NCBI RefSeq assembly: GCF_006337065.1
Contig: NZ_CP040872.1
Location: forward strand, 3,286,001 to 3,350,000
Source: Agromyces laixinhei
GTDB taxonomy: Bacteria > Actinomycetota > Actinomycetes > Actinomycetales > Microbacteriaceae
Direction of reading: 5' to 3'
Length of the DNA: 64,000 nt
The notes under the pieces are model-generated. The model saw only the letters and a list, made by a program, of their open reading frames with translations. It ran no database searches and was not told the DNA's origin. The translations under genes and the position numbers were made by a program. Positions 7,071 through 14,995 of the stretch are shown here, piece after piece (within the stretch, counting starts at the first letter, position 1; the number at the start of each line of letters is the position of its first letter).

Positions 7071-8668
7071 GCAGGCGCGGCGGGCACGGTCGGTGCAGCC
7101 GGCGCCGGCGCGGCCGGCAATCGCACGGTGAAGCGGGTGCTGCCGGGTTCGCTTTCGACGTCGGCCGTGCCGCCGTGCGCGAGGGTCACCGCCCTGACGA
7201 TGGCGAGCCCGAGACCCGTGCTGCCGGCGAGTCTCGACCGCGAGGAGTCGCCGCGCGCGAAGCGCTCGAACAGCGAGTCGGCGAGCGCCGGCGGAATGCC
7301 GGGTCCGTCGTCCTCGATGCTCAGCACGATCTCGGCTCCGTCGCGCCGGACGGACGCCACGATGGAGGTGCCGTCGGGCGTGTGCACCCTGGCGTTGGCC
7401 AGCAGGTTCGTCACGACCTGCCGCAGGCGCGGCTCATCGCCGACGACGATCGCCGCGACATCCGGAACTCGCACCTCCCACTCGTGGCCGGGGCCCGCGG
7501 CCTGCGCGTCGCCGACCGCCTCGACGACCACCTCGCCGAGATCGACCGGCAGCGCCGCGAGCGCGCGGCCCTCGTCGAGCCGGGCGAGGAGCAGCAGATC
7601 CTCGACGAGATCGGTCATGCGCACCGACTCCGACTCGATGCGCCCGATCGCGTGCACCACATCGGGCGGCAGAGCGCCGCCGTGCAGCCTCGTGAGCTCT
7701 GCGTACCCTCGGATCGACGCGAGCGGGGTGCGCAGTTCGTGCGAGGCGTCGGCGACGAATCGGCGCACCTTCTGCTCACTCTCCTCGCGTGCAGACAGGG
7801 CGGATGCCACGTGCCCGAGCATGCGGTTGAACGCACCGCCGAGGCGGCCCACCTCGGTGCGTTCATCGTCGACGGGCACGCGCTCGGCGAGCGCGACATC
7901 TCCCCGGTCGAGCGGCAGCTCCGAGACGTGCAACGCCGTCTCAGTCATGCGCGAGAGCGGCACGAGGGCGCGCCGCACGATGAAGGAGCCGAATCCGAGT
8001 GCGATCACGAGGCCCGCGAGCGCGACCACGGCGATCGTCACGGCGAGCTCCCTCGCCGAGGCGTTGACCTCCGCGAGGGGCAGCGCCAGCACCACACGCG
8101 TGTCCGGAGCGACGTCCTTCCGTTCGGCGAGCGCGCGGAACTCGCCGAGCGTGCGACCCATGTCGATCGTGTGCGCCTGCCCGTCGTCGGGGACCGCGGC
8201 GAGACTCGCCGTCGATCCCGGGCCGAGGGTCAGGATGCCCTGCGCGCCTTCGGCGATATACGCGGCATCGGCGGGGCCGGAGTCGGGAACCACCGCGGCG
8301 AGTGTTCCAGCCGACTGGCCTGCGATATCGAGCAGCACATCGGCCGATTCCTCATCTCCGGAGAAGGGCAACGGCCCTTGGATGTTCAGCACGGCGCGGT
8401 CCATCGCCGAGCGCAGGTCGGTGTCGACGGCGGCGACCGAGGACGTGTGGAAGACGCTCACACTGACGACGCCGACGACCACGCTGACCGCTGCGAGGAG
8501 CGCGGCGACCACGAAGAGGAGGCGCCGCTGCAGCGTCCATTCCCGACGGCGCTTCCGCTGCGCCTCTGCAGCGGCCGGGAGTCCGAGCGAGTCGCCTGCG
8601 ACGGGCATCACACCGGTCGCGTTCGCCCGAGCCGCCGCCGCGTAGCCGGTATCGCCCGGCTGAATCAT
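7067..8668 (-). CDS. Sensor histidine kinase (HAMP, HisKA, HATPase)
   Basis: A 533-residue membrane kinase. Transmembrane helices lie at about 50-73 and 208-231 around an extracellular sensor segment of about 135 residues. HAMP follows, then HisKA with RRFVADASHELRTPLASIRG (phosphorylated His about 310), and HATPase_c with NLLANARVHTPDG, DDGPGIPP and GSTGLGLAIV. The C-terminus ends in an Ala/Pro-rich run. Its start overlaps the stop of the OmpR-type regulator gene by ATGA, so the pair is translationally coupled. Layout resembles the TrcS/TcrY/MprB class, but the signal cannot be told. Confidence 0.95.
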   Translation of the reverse strand: MIQPGDTGYAAAARANATGVMPVAGDSLGLPAAAEAQRKRRREWTLQRRLLFVVAALLAAVSVVVGVVSVSVFHTSSVAAVDTDLRSAMDRAVLNIQGPLPFSGDEESADVLLDIAGQSAGTLAAVVPDSGPADAAYIAEGAQGILTLGPGSTASLAAVPDDGQAHTIDMGRTLGEFRALAERKDVAPDTRVVLALPLAEVNASARELAVTIAVVALAGLVIALGFGSFIVRRALVPLSRMTETALHVSELPLDRGDVALAERVPVDDERTEVGRLGGAFNRMLGHVASALSAREESEQKVRRFVADASHELRTPLASIRGYAELTRLHGGALPPDVVHAIGRIESESVRMTDLVEDLLLLARLDEGRALAALPVDLGEVVVEAVGDAQAAGPGHEWEVRVPDVAAIVVGDEPRLRQVVTNLLANARVHTPDGTSIVASVRRDGAEIVLSIEDDGPGIPPALADSLFERFARGDSSRSRLAGSTGLGLAIVRAVTLAHGGTADVESEPGSTRFTVRLPAAPAPAAPTVPAAPA

Positions 8669-9414
8669 CCGACCGCCTTGAGCATGTACCCGGCGCCGCG
8701 CACGGTGTGGATCATCGGCTCACGGCCTGCATCGAGCTTCTTTCGCAGATAGGAGATGTAGAGCTCGACGACCGACTCCTTGCCGCCGAAGTCGTAGCTC
8801 CACACGCGGTCGAGGATCTGCGCCTTCGAGAGCACCCGGCGAGGGTTGCGCATGAGGAAGCGCAGCAGCTCGAACTCGGTGGCGGTCAGCTCGACGGGTG
8901 CGCCCGCGCGTGCGACCTCGTACGAGTCCTCGTCGAGGGTCAGGTCGCCGACGACGAGCACCGGGTCCTTCGCCTGGGCGAGCATGAGGGTCGAGCGACG
9001 GATGAGTCCGCGCAGGCGCGCCACGACCTCTTCGAGGCTGAAGGGCTTGGTGACGTAGTCGTCGCCGCCCGCGGTGAGCCCGGCGATGCGGTCGTCGAGC
9101 GAGTCCTTCGCGGTGAGGAAGAGCACCGGCGTCTCCGAGCCGTCGGCCCGCACACGCTGCAGCACCTCGAGTCCGTCGATATCGGGAAGCATGATGTCGA
9201 GCACGATCGCGTCGGGCCGGAACTCGCGGGCGATCTTCACCGCGGACTGACCGTCGCTCGCGGTGCGAACGTCCCATCCCTCGTACTTGAGCGCCATCTT
9301 GAGCAGCTCGGTGAGGGAGTGCTCGTCGTCGACCACGAGCACGCGAACCATCGAGCCGTCGCCCTTGGCGATGGCTGGGGCGCGGTGCGGGGTCGCTTCG
9401 GCGTTCGTGCTCAT
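8665..9414 (-). CDS. Response regulator, OmpR/PhoB family
   Basis: A 249-residue regulator. The receiver domain has VLVVDDEHSLTELL, phospho-acceptor Asp about 73 in VLDIMLPDIDG, FLTAKD, and the Lys of VTKPFS. A winged-helix DNA-binding domain (ATEFELLRFLMRNPRRVLSK, YISYLRKKLD, HTVRGAGYML) follows. It is the first gene of a two-gene operon with the kinase. The ATG is preceded by GATACT-GGAGGT. GGAGG is too close to serve as a normal ribosome site, while GATACT is at the right distance to be a -10 box giving a leaderless transcript. MVRVLVVDD, 21 codons on, is an alternative start. Confidence 0.95.
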   Translation of the reverse strand: MSTNAEATPHRAPAIAKGDGSMVRVLVVDDEHSLTELLKMALKYEGWDVRTASDGQSAVKIAREFRPDAIVLDIMLPDIDGLEVLQRVRADGSETPVLFLTAKDSLDDRIAGLTAGGDDYVTKPFSLEEVVARLRGLIRRSTLMLAQAKDPVLVVGDLTLDEDSYEVARAGAPVELTATEFELLRFLMRNPRRVLSKAQILDRVWSYDFGGKESVVELYISYLRKKLDAGREPMIHTVRGAGYMLKAVG

Positions 9415-9435
9415 ACCTCCAGTATCCGGGTCGAG

Positions 9436-10038
9436 CTATGCGTTCCCTATGACTCTCTGGGCCGAATGCCGCACGTACTCCGAGACGACGACCCCAGACT
9501 CGTAGGCCGTCGTCTCGATCTCGTCGAAGCGCTGCGGATCGTACGCACCCGGCGTGAAGAGCGGGATTCCGTCACCGAACAGCACCGGGTTGCGCTTCAG
9601 TACGAGCCGGTCGATCTCATCGACGAGAGCGCCGGCCAGCGAGCCCCCGCCGCACAGCCAGATGGACCTGCCCGACTCTGCCTTCAGCCGCCGCACCGCA
9701 TCGACCGGATCTTCATCGGTGACGGTGAGGTTCCGGGTCTCGCCCGGGATGTCGGACTCTGTGCGCGTTCGGGAGAAGACGATCTGCCGGAGGTGCCGAT
9801 ACGGACTGGCCGTCCTCCCGACCTCGTACGTGTTCCAGCCCATCAGGACGGAGTCGAACATCGAGCCGTCGCTCTGGATGCCGTAGGCGTCGGCGATGTC
9901 GGTCGGGATGGCGTCGGCGAACCGATCATTCAGGGCCGCCATGTGATCGCCCTCCACGGGGAAGGCGTCGAACTCGCCGGCCGGGCCGGCGATGAATCCG
10001 TCGAGGCTGACGGCGACGTAGTAGACGAGTTCTCGCAT
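9436..10038 (-). CDS. RibD-C/dihydrofolate-reductase-like protein
   Basis: A 200-residue reductase of the RibD C-terminal/DHFR-like superfamily: MRELVYYVAVSLDGFIAGP at the start, VLMGWNTYEVG near residue 70, IWLCGGGSLAGALVDEIDRL near 130, and a C-terminal VVSEYVR strand. Members use NAD(P)H; physiological substrates of the stand-alone actinobacterial forms are mostly unknown. The start at 10038 has GGAG five bases upstream. It is divergent from a TetR gene, with palindromic operators between, so it is probably the target of that repressor. Confidence 0.88.
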   Translation of the reverse strand: MRELVYYVAVSLDGFIAGPAGEFDAFPVEGDHMAALNDRFADAIPTDIADAYGIQSDGSMFDSVLMGWNTYEVGRTASPYRHLRQIVFSRTRTESDIPGETRNLTVTDEDPVDAVRRLKAESGRSIWLCGGGSLAGALVDEIDRLVLKRNPVLFGDGIPLFTPGAYDPQRFDEIETTAYESGVVVSEYVRHSAQRVIGNA

Positions 10039-10045
10039 GGGTGCT

Positions 10046-10097
10046 CCAATCACAACTGTTGTAGTGATTGGAAGACTACATCATCTGTAGTGGTTGG
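10046..10097. promoter_or_regulatory. TetR-type operator array in a divergent promoter region
   Basis: CCAATCAC-N10-GTGATTGG (10046-10071) is a perfect 26-bp inverted repeat with an inner CAACTGTTG symmetry. ACTACA-N5-TGTAGT (10075-10091) is a second perfect inverted repeat. The word TGTAGTGRTTGG occurs at 10060-10071 and 10086-10097, 26 bp apart. The array fills the gap between the reductase and TetR starts. The TetR -10 box (TACCAT, 10100-10105) lies immediately beside it. Confidence 0.75.
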
Positions 10098-10110
10098 GCT
10101 ACCATCAAGC

Positions 10111-10683
10111 ATGGCGAAAAACACTGAGCGACGACGGTTGCTCGCCGACGCGGGATTGCGCGTGCTCGCTCGCGAAGGTTCACGCGGGCTCACCCACCGC
10201 GCGATCGATGAGGCGGCCGGCGTCCCCGTTGGAACCGCGTCGAACTACTTCCGCAGCCGCGAGGCACTGGTCTCGGGTCTGGTCGAGCGCATCGGCGAGC
10301 GCCTCGCTCCCACGCCCGACGATCTCGAGCGTCGCAGCGCCGCGACACCGAGCCGGGCGCTGTTCGCCGACTACATCCGCGACATCGTGCGCCGACTCAC
10401 GTCCGAGCGCGAGGTCACGCTCGCCCTGTTCGAGCTCCGCCTCGAGAGCTCCCGGCGCCCCGAGCTCGCCGCCGTGCTCGGTGCGTGGCGACGTGCGGGA
10501 TTCGAGGCCGACGTCAAGTTCAACACCGCTGCCGGTCTTCCGGGCGGGCGCCGCGAGATCGCCCTGTTCCATTACGCCATCGACGGACTATTGCTCGACA
10601 GGCTCACCGACCCGCTCGACCCCGACTCGTCGGCCGATGAGGTCATCGACATGCTCATCGCAGGGCTCCTGCCCGAGCGCTGA
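10111..10683 (+). CDS. TetR-family transcriptional regulator
   Basis: A 190-residue TetR protein. The N-terminal helix-turn-helix (RRLLADAGLRVLAREGSRGL, AIDEAAGVPVGTASNYFRSR) is followed by an all-helical ligand and dimer domain. TACCAT at 10100-10105 stands five bases before the ATG, consistent with a leaderless transcript. Position and operators imply it represses itself and the divergent DHFR-like reductase until a ligand binds. The ligand cannot be inferred. Confidence 0.93.
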   Translation: MAKNTERRRLLADAGLRVLAREGSRGLTHRAIDEAAGVPVGTASNYFRSREALVSGLVERIGERLAPTPDDLERRSAATPSRALFADYIRDIVRRLTSEREVTLALFELRLESSRRPELAAVLGAWRRAGFEADVKFNTAAGLPGGRREIALFHYAIDGLLLDRLTDPLDPDSSADEVIDMLIAGLLPER

Positions 10684-10725
10684 CGGTTCCTGGAGCGGGG
10701 CGCGCCGATCGGATTCGTCGACGCG

Positions 10726-11778
10726 TCAGATCAGCTCGTGGCGCAGCGCCCACGCCGCAGCCGCTGCGCGAGAGGGAACACCGAGCTTCGTACGGATGTT
10801 CGCGATGTGGCGATGCACAGTGTGCGGCGAGAGCAGGAAGTGAGCAGCGATCTCGACGTCGGTCTCACCGCGGGCGACACGCCGCAGCACGTCGCGCTCG
10901 CGCTCGGTGAGCCGGGCCGAACCGCCCGGCGCGCCGTGCGGCGGCGCTGGACCGAGGGGTGCGCCGAGGAAGGAGAGGGTCTCGCGCGTGACCGAGTCGG
11001 CGTCGCCCCGCCACGGAAAGTGGTCATCGCCCTCGAGCGCCACGAACCGGGCCGTGCGGATGCGGCCGGCCAGGTCTTTCCCGAGTGCGAACGGAATGGC
11101 TCGATCGTCACGTCGATGCAGCACGAGCGTCGGCGCGAGCACCTCACCGAGCTGGTCGGTGACATCGAAGTCGTACACCGCACGCAACGACGCGAGCGCG
11201 ACCTCGCGCGACGCCGAGAGTCGCTGGAACTCGGCGAACTCGGCGCGCTCCTCTGCTGTCGCGTCGGGCAGGAACAGGTCGGCGAGCACCCGCGAGCCGA
11301 GGCCCCAGTGCTGATCGATGACGGCGATCATCGCCGCTCGCGCCGCGGGCGGCGCGAGGTCGGCTCCGCGGGCGTAGCCGCCGTACAGCACGAGTCGCGT
11401 GACGCGCTCGGGATGCCGCGCGGCGAAGAGGGCCGCGACACCACTCCCTGACGACCCGCCGAACAGCGCGATCGCGCCCGGCCCCGGCGCCGCCTCGTCG
11501 ACGATCGCTTCGAGGGTCGCGAGTTCCTCTTCGAGCGTGCGGGCGGGAAGCGCCCGCCGGTCGGAAGCCCCGACGCCGGGCCGGTCGTAGCGGATGACCG
11601 TGCGATACCCGGCGAGCGAGCTCACGAACCGCCGAAATCCGGTGTTCCGCCAGTCGAGCTCGAGGTGGCTCGACCACCAGCCGCCGACGAAGAGTGGCGG
11701 GCCCTGGCCGACGGCAGACCACGCGATCGGCGACGAACCGTGCTGCGTGTACCGGACGACCTGATCCTCGGGATCCAC
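10726..11778 (-). CDS. Alpha/beta hydrolase fused to a LuxR-type helix-turn-helix
   Basis: A protein of about 350 residues with two domains. Residues 1-265 are an alpha/beta hydrolase, with nucleophile elbow FGGSSGSG, acid in LVLHRRDDRAIPF and His in LEGDDHFPW. The last 65 residues are a LuxR/GerE DNA-binding domain (LTERERDVLRRVARGETDVEIA, HRHIANIRTKLG). The fusion suggests a regulator whose hydrolase domain senses or turns over an acyl or ester ligand. The start is uncertain: GTG at 11778 is chosen because hydrolase homology begins just after it. It follows the small winged-helix gene by 26 bases and is probably co-transcribed with it. Confidence 0.85.
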   Translation of the reverse strand: MDPEDQVVRYTQHGSSPIAWSAVGQGPPLFVGGWWSSHLELDWRNTGFRRFVSSLAGYRTVIRYDRPGVGASDRRALPARTLEEELATLEAIVDEAAPGPGAIALFGGSSGSGVAALFAARHPERVTRLVLYGGYARGADLAPPAARAAMIAVIDQHWGLGSRVLADLFLPDATAEERAEFAEFQRLSASREVALASLRAVYDFDVTDQLGEVLAPTLVLHRRDDRAIPFALGKDLAGRIRTARFVALEGDDHFPWRGDADSVTRETLSFLGAPLGPAPPHGAPGGSARLTERERDVLRRVARGETDVEIAAHFLLSPHTVHRHIANIRTKLGVPSRAAAAAWALRHELI

Positions 11779-11804
11779 TCCACAAGTCTGCGGCACCCCG
11801 CACC

Positions 11805-12179
11805 TCAATGAAAGACCGCGACCTCCTCGTCCAACTCCGCCAGCGCGGTCGGCAGCTCGGCGCGGTGCTCCGCGAGCAGCGCACGAGCGCCGTCGAACTC
11901 CGGCTCGTCGCCGCCGTCCAACAGAATCGGCACGTGCTCGCCGGGCAGCAGCAGCTCGGCGCGACCGCCCGCGGGCGCCGCGACCACCCGCAGCACCCCG
12001 GCGTCGAGCTGTTCGTCGAGCCAGGTGCATGCCTGTTGCTCACCCAGGCCCGTGAGCACGGCGAACGTGAGGGCATCCACGGGGCCAGCGTCGAACAGGA
12101 CCCGGTAGTAGCCGCGCTCGCGGCCGATTCGGATCGACGCACGGATGGCGGCCGCTGCGGGGGTATGGAAGGCAGACAT
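11805..12179 (-). CDS. Stand-alone winged-helix protein like the N-terminus of Rv2258c-type methyltransferases
   Basis: A 124-residue protein. ASIRIGRERGYYRVLFDAGPVD followed by LTGLGEQQACTWLDEQLDAGVL resembles the N-terminal dimerization/winged-helix domain of S-adenosylmethionine methyltransferases. The catalytic Rossmann domain is absent. GAGGAG lies eight bases before the ATG. It precedes the hydrolase-LuxR gene in the same direction, so it may be a partner or ligand-binding co-regulator, or a decayed methyltransferase. Family assignment is from remembered sequence pattern. Confidence 0.7.
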   Translation of the reverse strand: MSAFHTPAAAAIRASIRIGRERGYYRVLFDAGPVDALTFAVLTGLGEQQACTWLDEQLDAGVLRVVAAPAGGRAELLLPGEHVPILLDGGDEPEFDGARALLAEHRAELPTALAELDEEVAVFH

Positions 12180-12358
12180 GATGACGCTCCTCGGATCGGG
12201 GCCCCGACGAGGGGCCTTCTGACACCTCCGATTCCAACGCGACCTTCGGCGCCGGGCATCGCGCGTCCGGGCCAGTCTTCGATGGCCGATTCGGGCCATC
12301 CGACCGCGATTCGGTGCTGCCGGCACCTGTGCTGCGCCAACTCGAGTCGGCCGCAACA

Positions 12359-12430
12359 TTGGACAGATCGGTCGACGACCACCCACGGCATCCGGAGACG
12401 AAGGTGTACTACTGGAGCGTCGTGGACTGA
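12359..12430 (+). pseudogene. 3' remnant of an amidase gene
   Basis: The reading frame ending at TGA 12428-12430 gives LDRSVDDHPRHPETKVYYWS plus VVD. This matches the C-terminus of the intact amidase 44 bases downstream (WDRSVD ... HPGGVAYYWSIPE). Nothing upstream continues the similarity in frame, so this is a decayed copy or the scar of a deletion between two tandem amidase genes. The rest of the gap (12180-12358) holds no recognisable gene. Confidence 0.65.
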
Positions 12431-12473
12431 GCCACCCGGGTGACGCACAGGCAACATCCATACGATCGAATGG

Positions 12474-13181
12474 ATGCCCCACTCCACCGAGACCCGTGAG
12501 ACCCGCCGCCGCCGTACCCTGATCGCCGCCGCGATCGCCGGTGTCGTGCTCGTCGCCGGAGGGGCGACCATCGCGTGGTCTGCCTGGCAGGGGGCGATCG
12601 GGTCTGCCGCCGAGTCCGCCTCGGGCTTCACGACGACCGAGGTCGATCGCGCCGAGGCATCCGGCACCGAGGTCGCCGACTTCTCGGCCTACTCCGACAG
12701 CGTCGCCGCCCAGCTCGCCTACGCACACGAGCACTGGGCCGACACCGAGAGCGAGACCTACGGCTACCTCGACGAGAACGACTGCGTGAACTTCACGAGC
12801 CAGACCCTGCTCGCCCGCGGCTGGGTCGAAGACGACGAGTGGTGGTTCGACGAGTCGGGCGACGCCTACAGCCATGCCGACGCCTGGATCAGCTCGACGG
12901 CGCTGCGCGACTACCTCGAGTCGCACCCCGAGCGGGCGACTGTGCTCACCGACGACGAGCGTTCATCGGTGAAGGTCGGCGACATCGTGCAGTTCGACTG
13001 GGACGACTCGGGCGACCGCGACCACACCGGCATCGTGACCGCGGTCGAGACCGACGCCGCGGGCGAGGTCACGATCCTCTACGCCGGCCACACCGACCCG
13101 ACCTGGGACCGCTCCGTCGACTTCGCGATCACCGAGCTGCACCCCGGCGGCGTCGCCTACTACTGGAGCATCCCCGAGTGA
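12474..13181 (+). CDS. Membrane-anchored amidase-like protein (Amidase_6 type)
   Basis: A 235-residue protein. A basic start (RETRRRRT) and one membrane helix (LIAAAIAGVVLVAGGATIAW) precede an extracellular Cys-protease-like amidase domain. That domain has NDCVNFTSQTLLARGW (catalytic Cys about 103), VGDIVQFDWDD, DHTGIVTAV (catalytic His) and YYWSIPE at the end. Members of this family are putative amidases of unknown substrate, likely in the cell wall or on secreted peptides. TACGAT lies seven bases before the ATG, suggesting a leaderless transcript; an ATG four bases earlier is out of frame. A remnant of a second copy lies just upstream. Confidence 0.85.
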   Translation: MPHSTETRETRRRRTLIAAAIAGVVLVAGGATIAWSAWQGAIGSAAESASGFTTTEVDRAEASGTEVADFSAYSDSVAAQLAYAHEHWADTESETYGYLDENDCVNFTSQTLLARGWVEDDEWWFDESGDAYSHADAWISSTALRDYLESHPERATVLTDDERSSVKVGDIVQFDWDDSGDRDHTGIVTAVETDAAGEVTILYAGHTDPTWDRSVDFAITELHPGGVAYYWSIPE

Positions 13182-13191
13182 ACCGCGGCCG

Positions 13192-13845
13192 TCACGCGAT
13201 CTCGTCCTTGCCGTCGCGCACCACGAACGCGCCCGTCTCGAGCTCGCCGAACTCGGTCTGACGCAGGGTCAACGAGACGGCGCCGGCACCGCCGGTCAGC
13301 ACCTCGGACTCGGTGATCCGGTACCCGGCGGGTGCTGCCCCGTCGGCGAACAGCCGCTTGCCCTCGCCCACCACGACCGGGAACTGCAGGAGCCGGTAGG
13401 TGTCGACGAGACCGGCGTCGTGCAGGCTGCGCGCCAACTGCCAACTGCCGTGCACCTGCAGCTCGCGGCCTGGCTGCTCCTTCAACCGGCGCACCTGCTC
13501 GACGATGTCACCCCGAAGCACGGTCGTGTCGCCCCACGCTGCATCGGCGTCGGAGAGCGTGTCGCTGACGACGTACTTCTTCCAGGTGTTGAGCGCGGTG
13601 GCGACGTGGTTCTCGGGGTCGGTGACCTGCGACCAGTACTCGCGCATCATCTCGAAGGTGGTGCGCCCGAGCAGGAAGGCGTCGGCATTCCCGAACCATC
13701 CGTCGACCGGGTCGAGCTGCCCGTCGGCGGCGTTCGGCACGATCCATCCGCCGCGCGTGAAGCCGTTGCTGCGATCCTCGTCGGCGCCGCCGGGGCCCTG
13801 CATGACGCCGTCGAGGGTGATGAAGGTGTTGACGCTGAGTTCCAT
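13192..13845 (-). CDS. RibD-C/dihydrofolate-reductase-like protein
   Basis: A 217-residue RibD-C-type reductase: MELSVNTFITLDGVMQGPGG at the start, FLLGRTTFEMMREYW near 60-70, LQVHGSWQLARSLHDAGLVDTYRL near 130-150, VVVGEGKRLF after it. AAGGAG lies six bases before the ATG. It is a paralog of the reductase at 9.4-10.0 kb. It converges with the amidase gene with a ten-base gap. Substrate unknown. Confidence 0.88.
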   Translation of the reverse strand: MELSVNTFITLDGVMQGPGGADEDRSNGFTRGGWIVPNAADGQLDPVDGWFGNADAFLLGRTTFEMMREYWSQVTDPENHVATALNTWKKYVVSDTLSDADAAWGDTTVLRGDIVEQVRRLKEQPGRELQVHGSWQLARSLHDAGLVDTYRLLQFPVVVGEGKRLFADGAAPAGYRITESEVLTGGAGAVSLTLRQTEFGELETGAFVVRDGKDEIA

Positions 13846-13981
13846 GGGTTGCTCCTTGCACGGGTAGGGAGCCGCGGTTCACGTGCGGCTCGATGATCTC
13901 CTACCTTGCGTACGAACGAGCCTCGCCCCGATCGACATGAGATCGGAATTCATGCGCCGACGTTCATCGATGCCCCGTGGG

Positions 13982-14995
13982 CTACTGATTCGAGAACGCG
14001 GCGTCGAACGACGTCTCGGGCTTCGGCCAGAGCAGCGAGCGGATGAATCCGACCGCCTCCGCCGCCCCGTGCAGACGATCCATGCCCGCGTCCTCCCATT
14101 CGACCGAGATCGGTCCGGCGTAGCCGATCGCGTCGAGCGCCCGGAAGGAGTCCTCCCACGGCACGTCGCCGTGGCCGGTCGAGACGAAGTCCCACCCCCG
14201 TCGCGGGTCGCCCCACGGCAGGTGCGAGCCGAGCACGCCGGCGCGGCCGTTGGCAGGCCGAAGACGCGTGTCTTTGCAGTCGACGTGGTAGATGCGGTCC
14301 TTGAAGTCCCAGATGAAGCCGACCGGGTCGATGTTCTGCCACATCATGTGCGAGGGGTCCCAGTTGAACCCGAACGCCTCCCGGTGCCCGATCGCCTCGA
14401 GTGCGCGCACCGAACTCCAGTAGTCGTACGCGATCTCAGACGGGTGCACCTCGTGTGCGAACCGCACACCCTCGGCGTCGAAGACATCGAGGATCGGGTT
14501 CCAGCGCGCAGCGAAGTCCTCGAATCCGGCCTCGATCACCGACGCGGCCACAGGCGGGAACATCGCGACGTAGGGCCAGATTGACGAGCCGGTGAAGCCC
14601 ACGACCGTGTCGACGCCGAGCGCGCGGGCGACCCGCGCCGAGCGCTTCATGTCTTCGGCCGCGCGCCGGCGGACGCCCTCGGCGTCGCCGTCACCCCACG
14701 TATAGGGCCGCACGATGGCCTCGTGGCGGAAGTCGATGGGTGCGTCGCACACCGCCTGGCCGGTGAGATGGTTCGAGATCGCGTAGACCTTCAGCCCGTG
14801 ACGGTCGAGGATCTCGCGGCGCTCGTCGAGGTAGCCCGGCTCCTCCTCGGCGAGCTTCAGGTCGAGATGGTCGCCCGAGCAGGCGATCTCGAGCCCGTCG
14901 TACCCCCACTCGGCGGCGAGTCTGGCGACCTCTGCGAACGGCAGGTCGGCCCATTGGCCCGTGAAGAGGGTGACGGGGCGGCGCGTGGTGGTCAT
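13982..14995 (-). CDS. Sugar phosphate isomerase/epimerase, TIM barrel
   Basis: A 337-residue protein of the xylose-isomerase-like TIM-barrel superfamily. It shows WGYDGLEIACSGDHLDL, GVDTVVGFTGSSIWPY, FAHEVHPSEIAYDYW, FGFNWDPSHMMWQNIDPV, YHVDCKDT and ISVEWEDAGMDRL. Glu, Asp and His residues in these strands are the expected metal ligands. Its start overlaps the upstream TIM-barrel gene by ATGA, and it is the last gene of the sugar ABC operon. With the Gfo/Idh dehydrogenase at the operon head it probably acts on an oxidised (keto) sugar or cyclitol. The exact substrate is not evident. Confidence 0.88.
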   Translation of the reverse strand: MTTTRRPVTLFTGQWADLPFAEVARLAAEWGYDGLEIACSGDHLDLKLAEEEPGYLDERREILDRHGLKVYAISNHLTGQAVCDAPIDFRHEAIVRPYTWGDGDAEGVRRRAAEDMKRSARVARALGVDTVVGFTGSSIWPYVAMFPPVAASVIEAGFEDFAARWNPILDVFDAEGVRFAHEVHPSEIAYDYWSSVRALEAIGHREAFGFNWDPSHMMWQNIDPVGFIWDFKDRIYHVDCKDTRLRPANGRAGVLGSHLPWGDPRRGWDFVSTGHGDVPWEDSFRALDAIGYAGPISVEWEDAGMDRLHGAAEAVGFIRSLLWPKPETSFDAAFSNQ

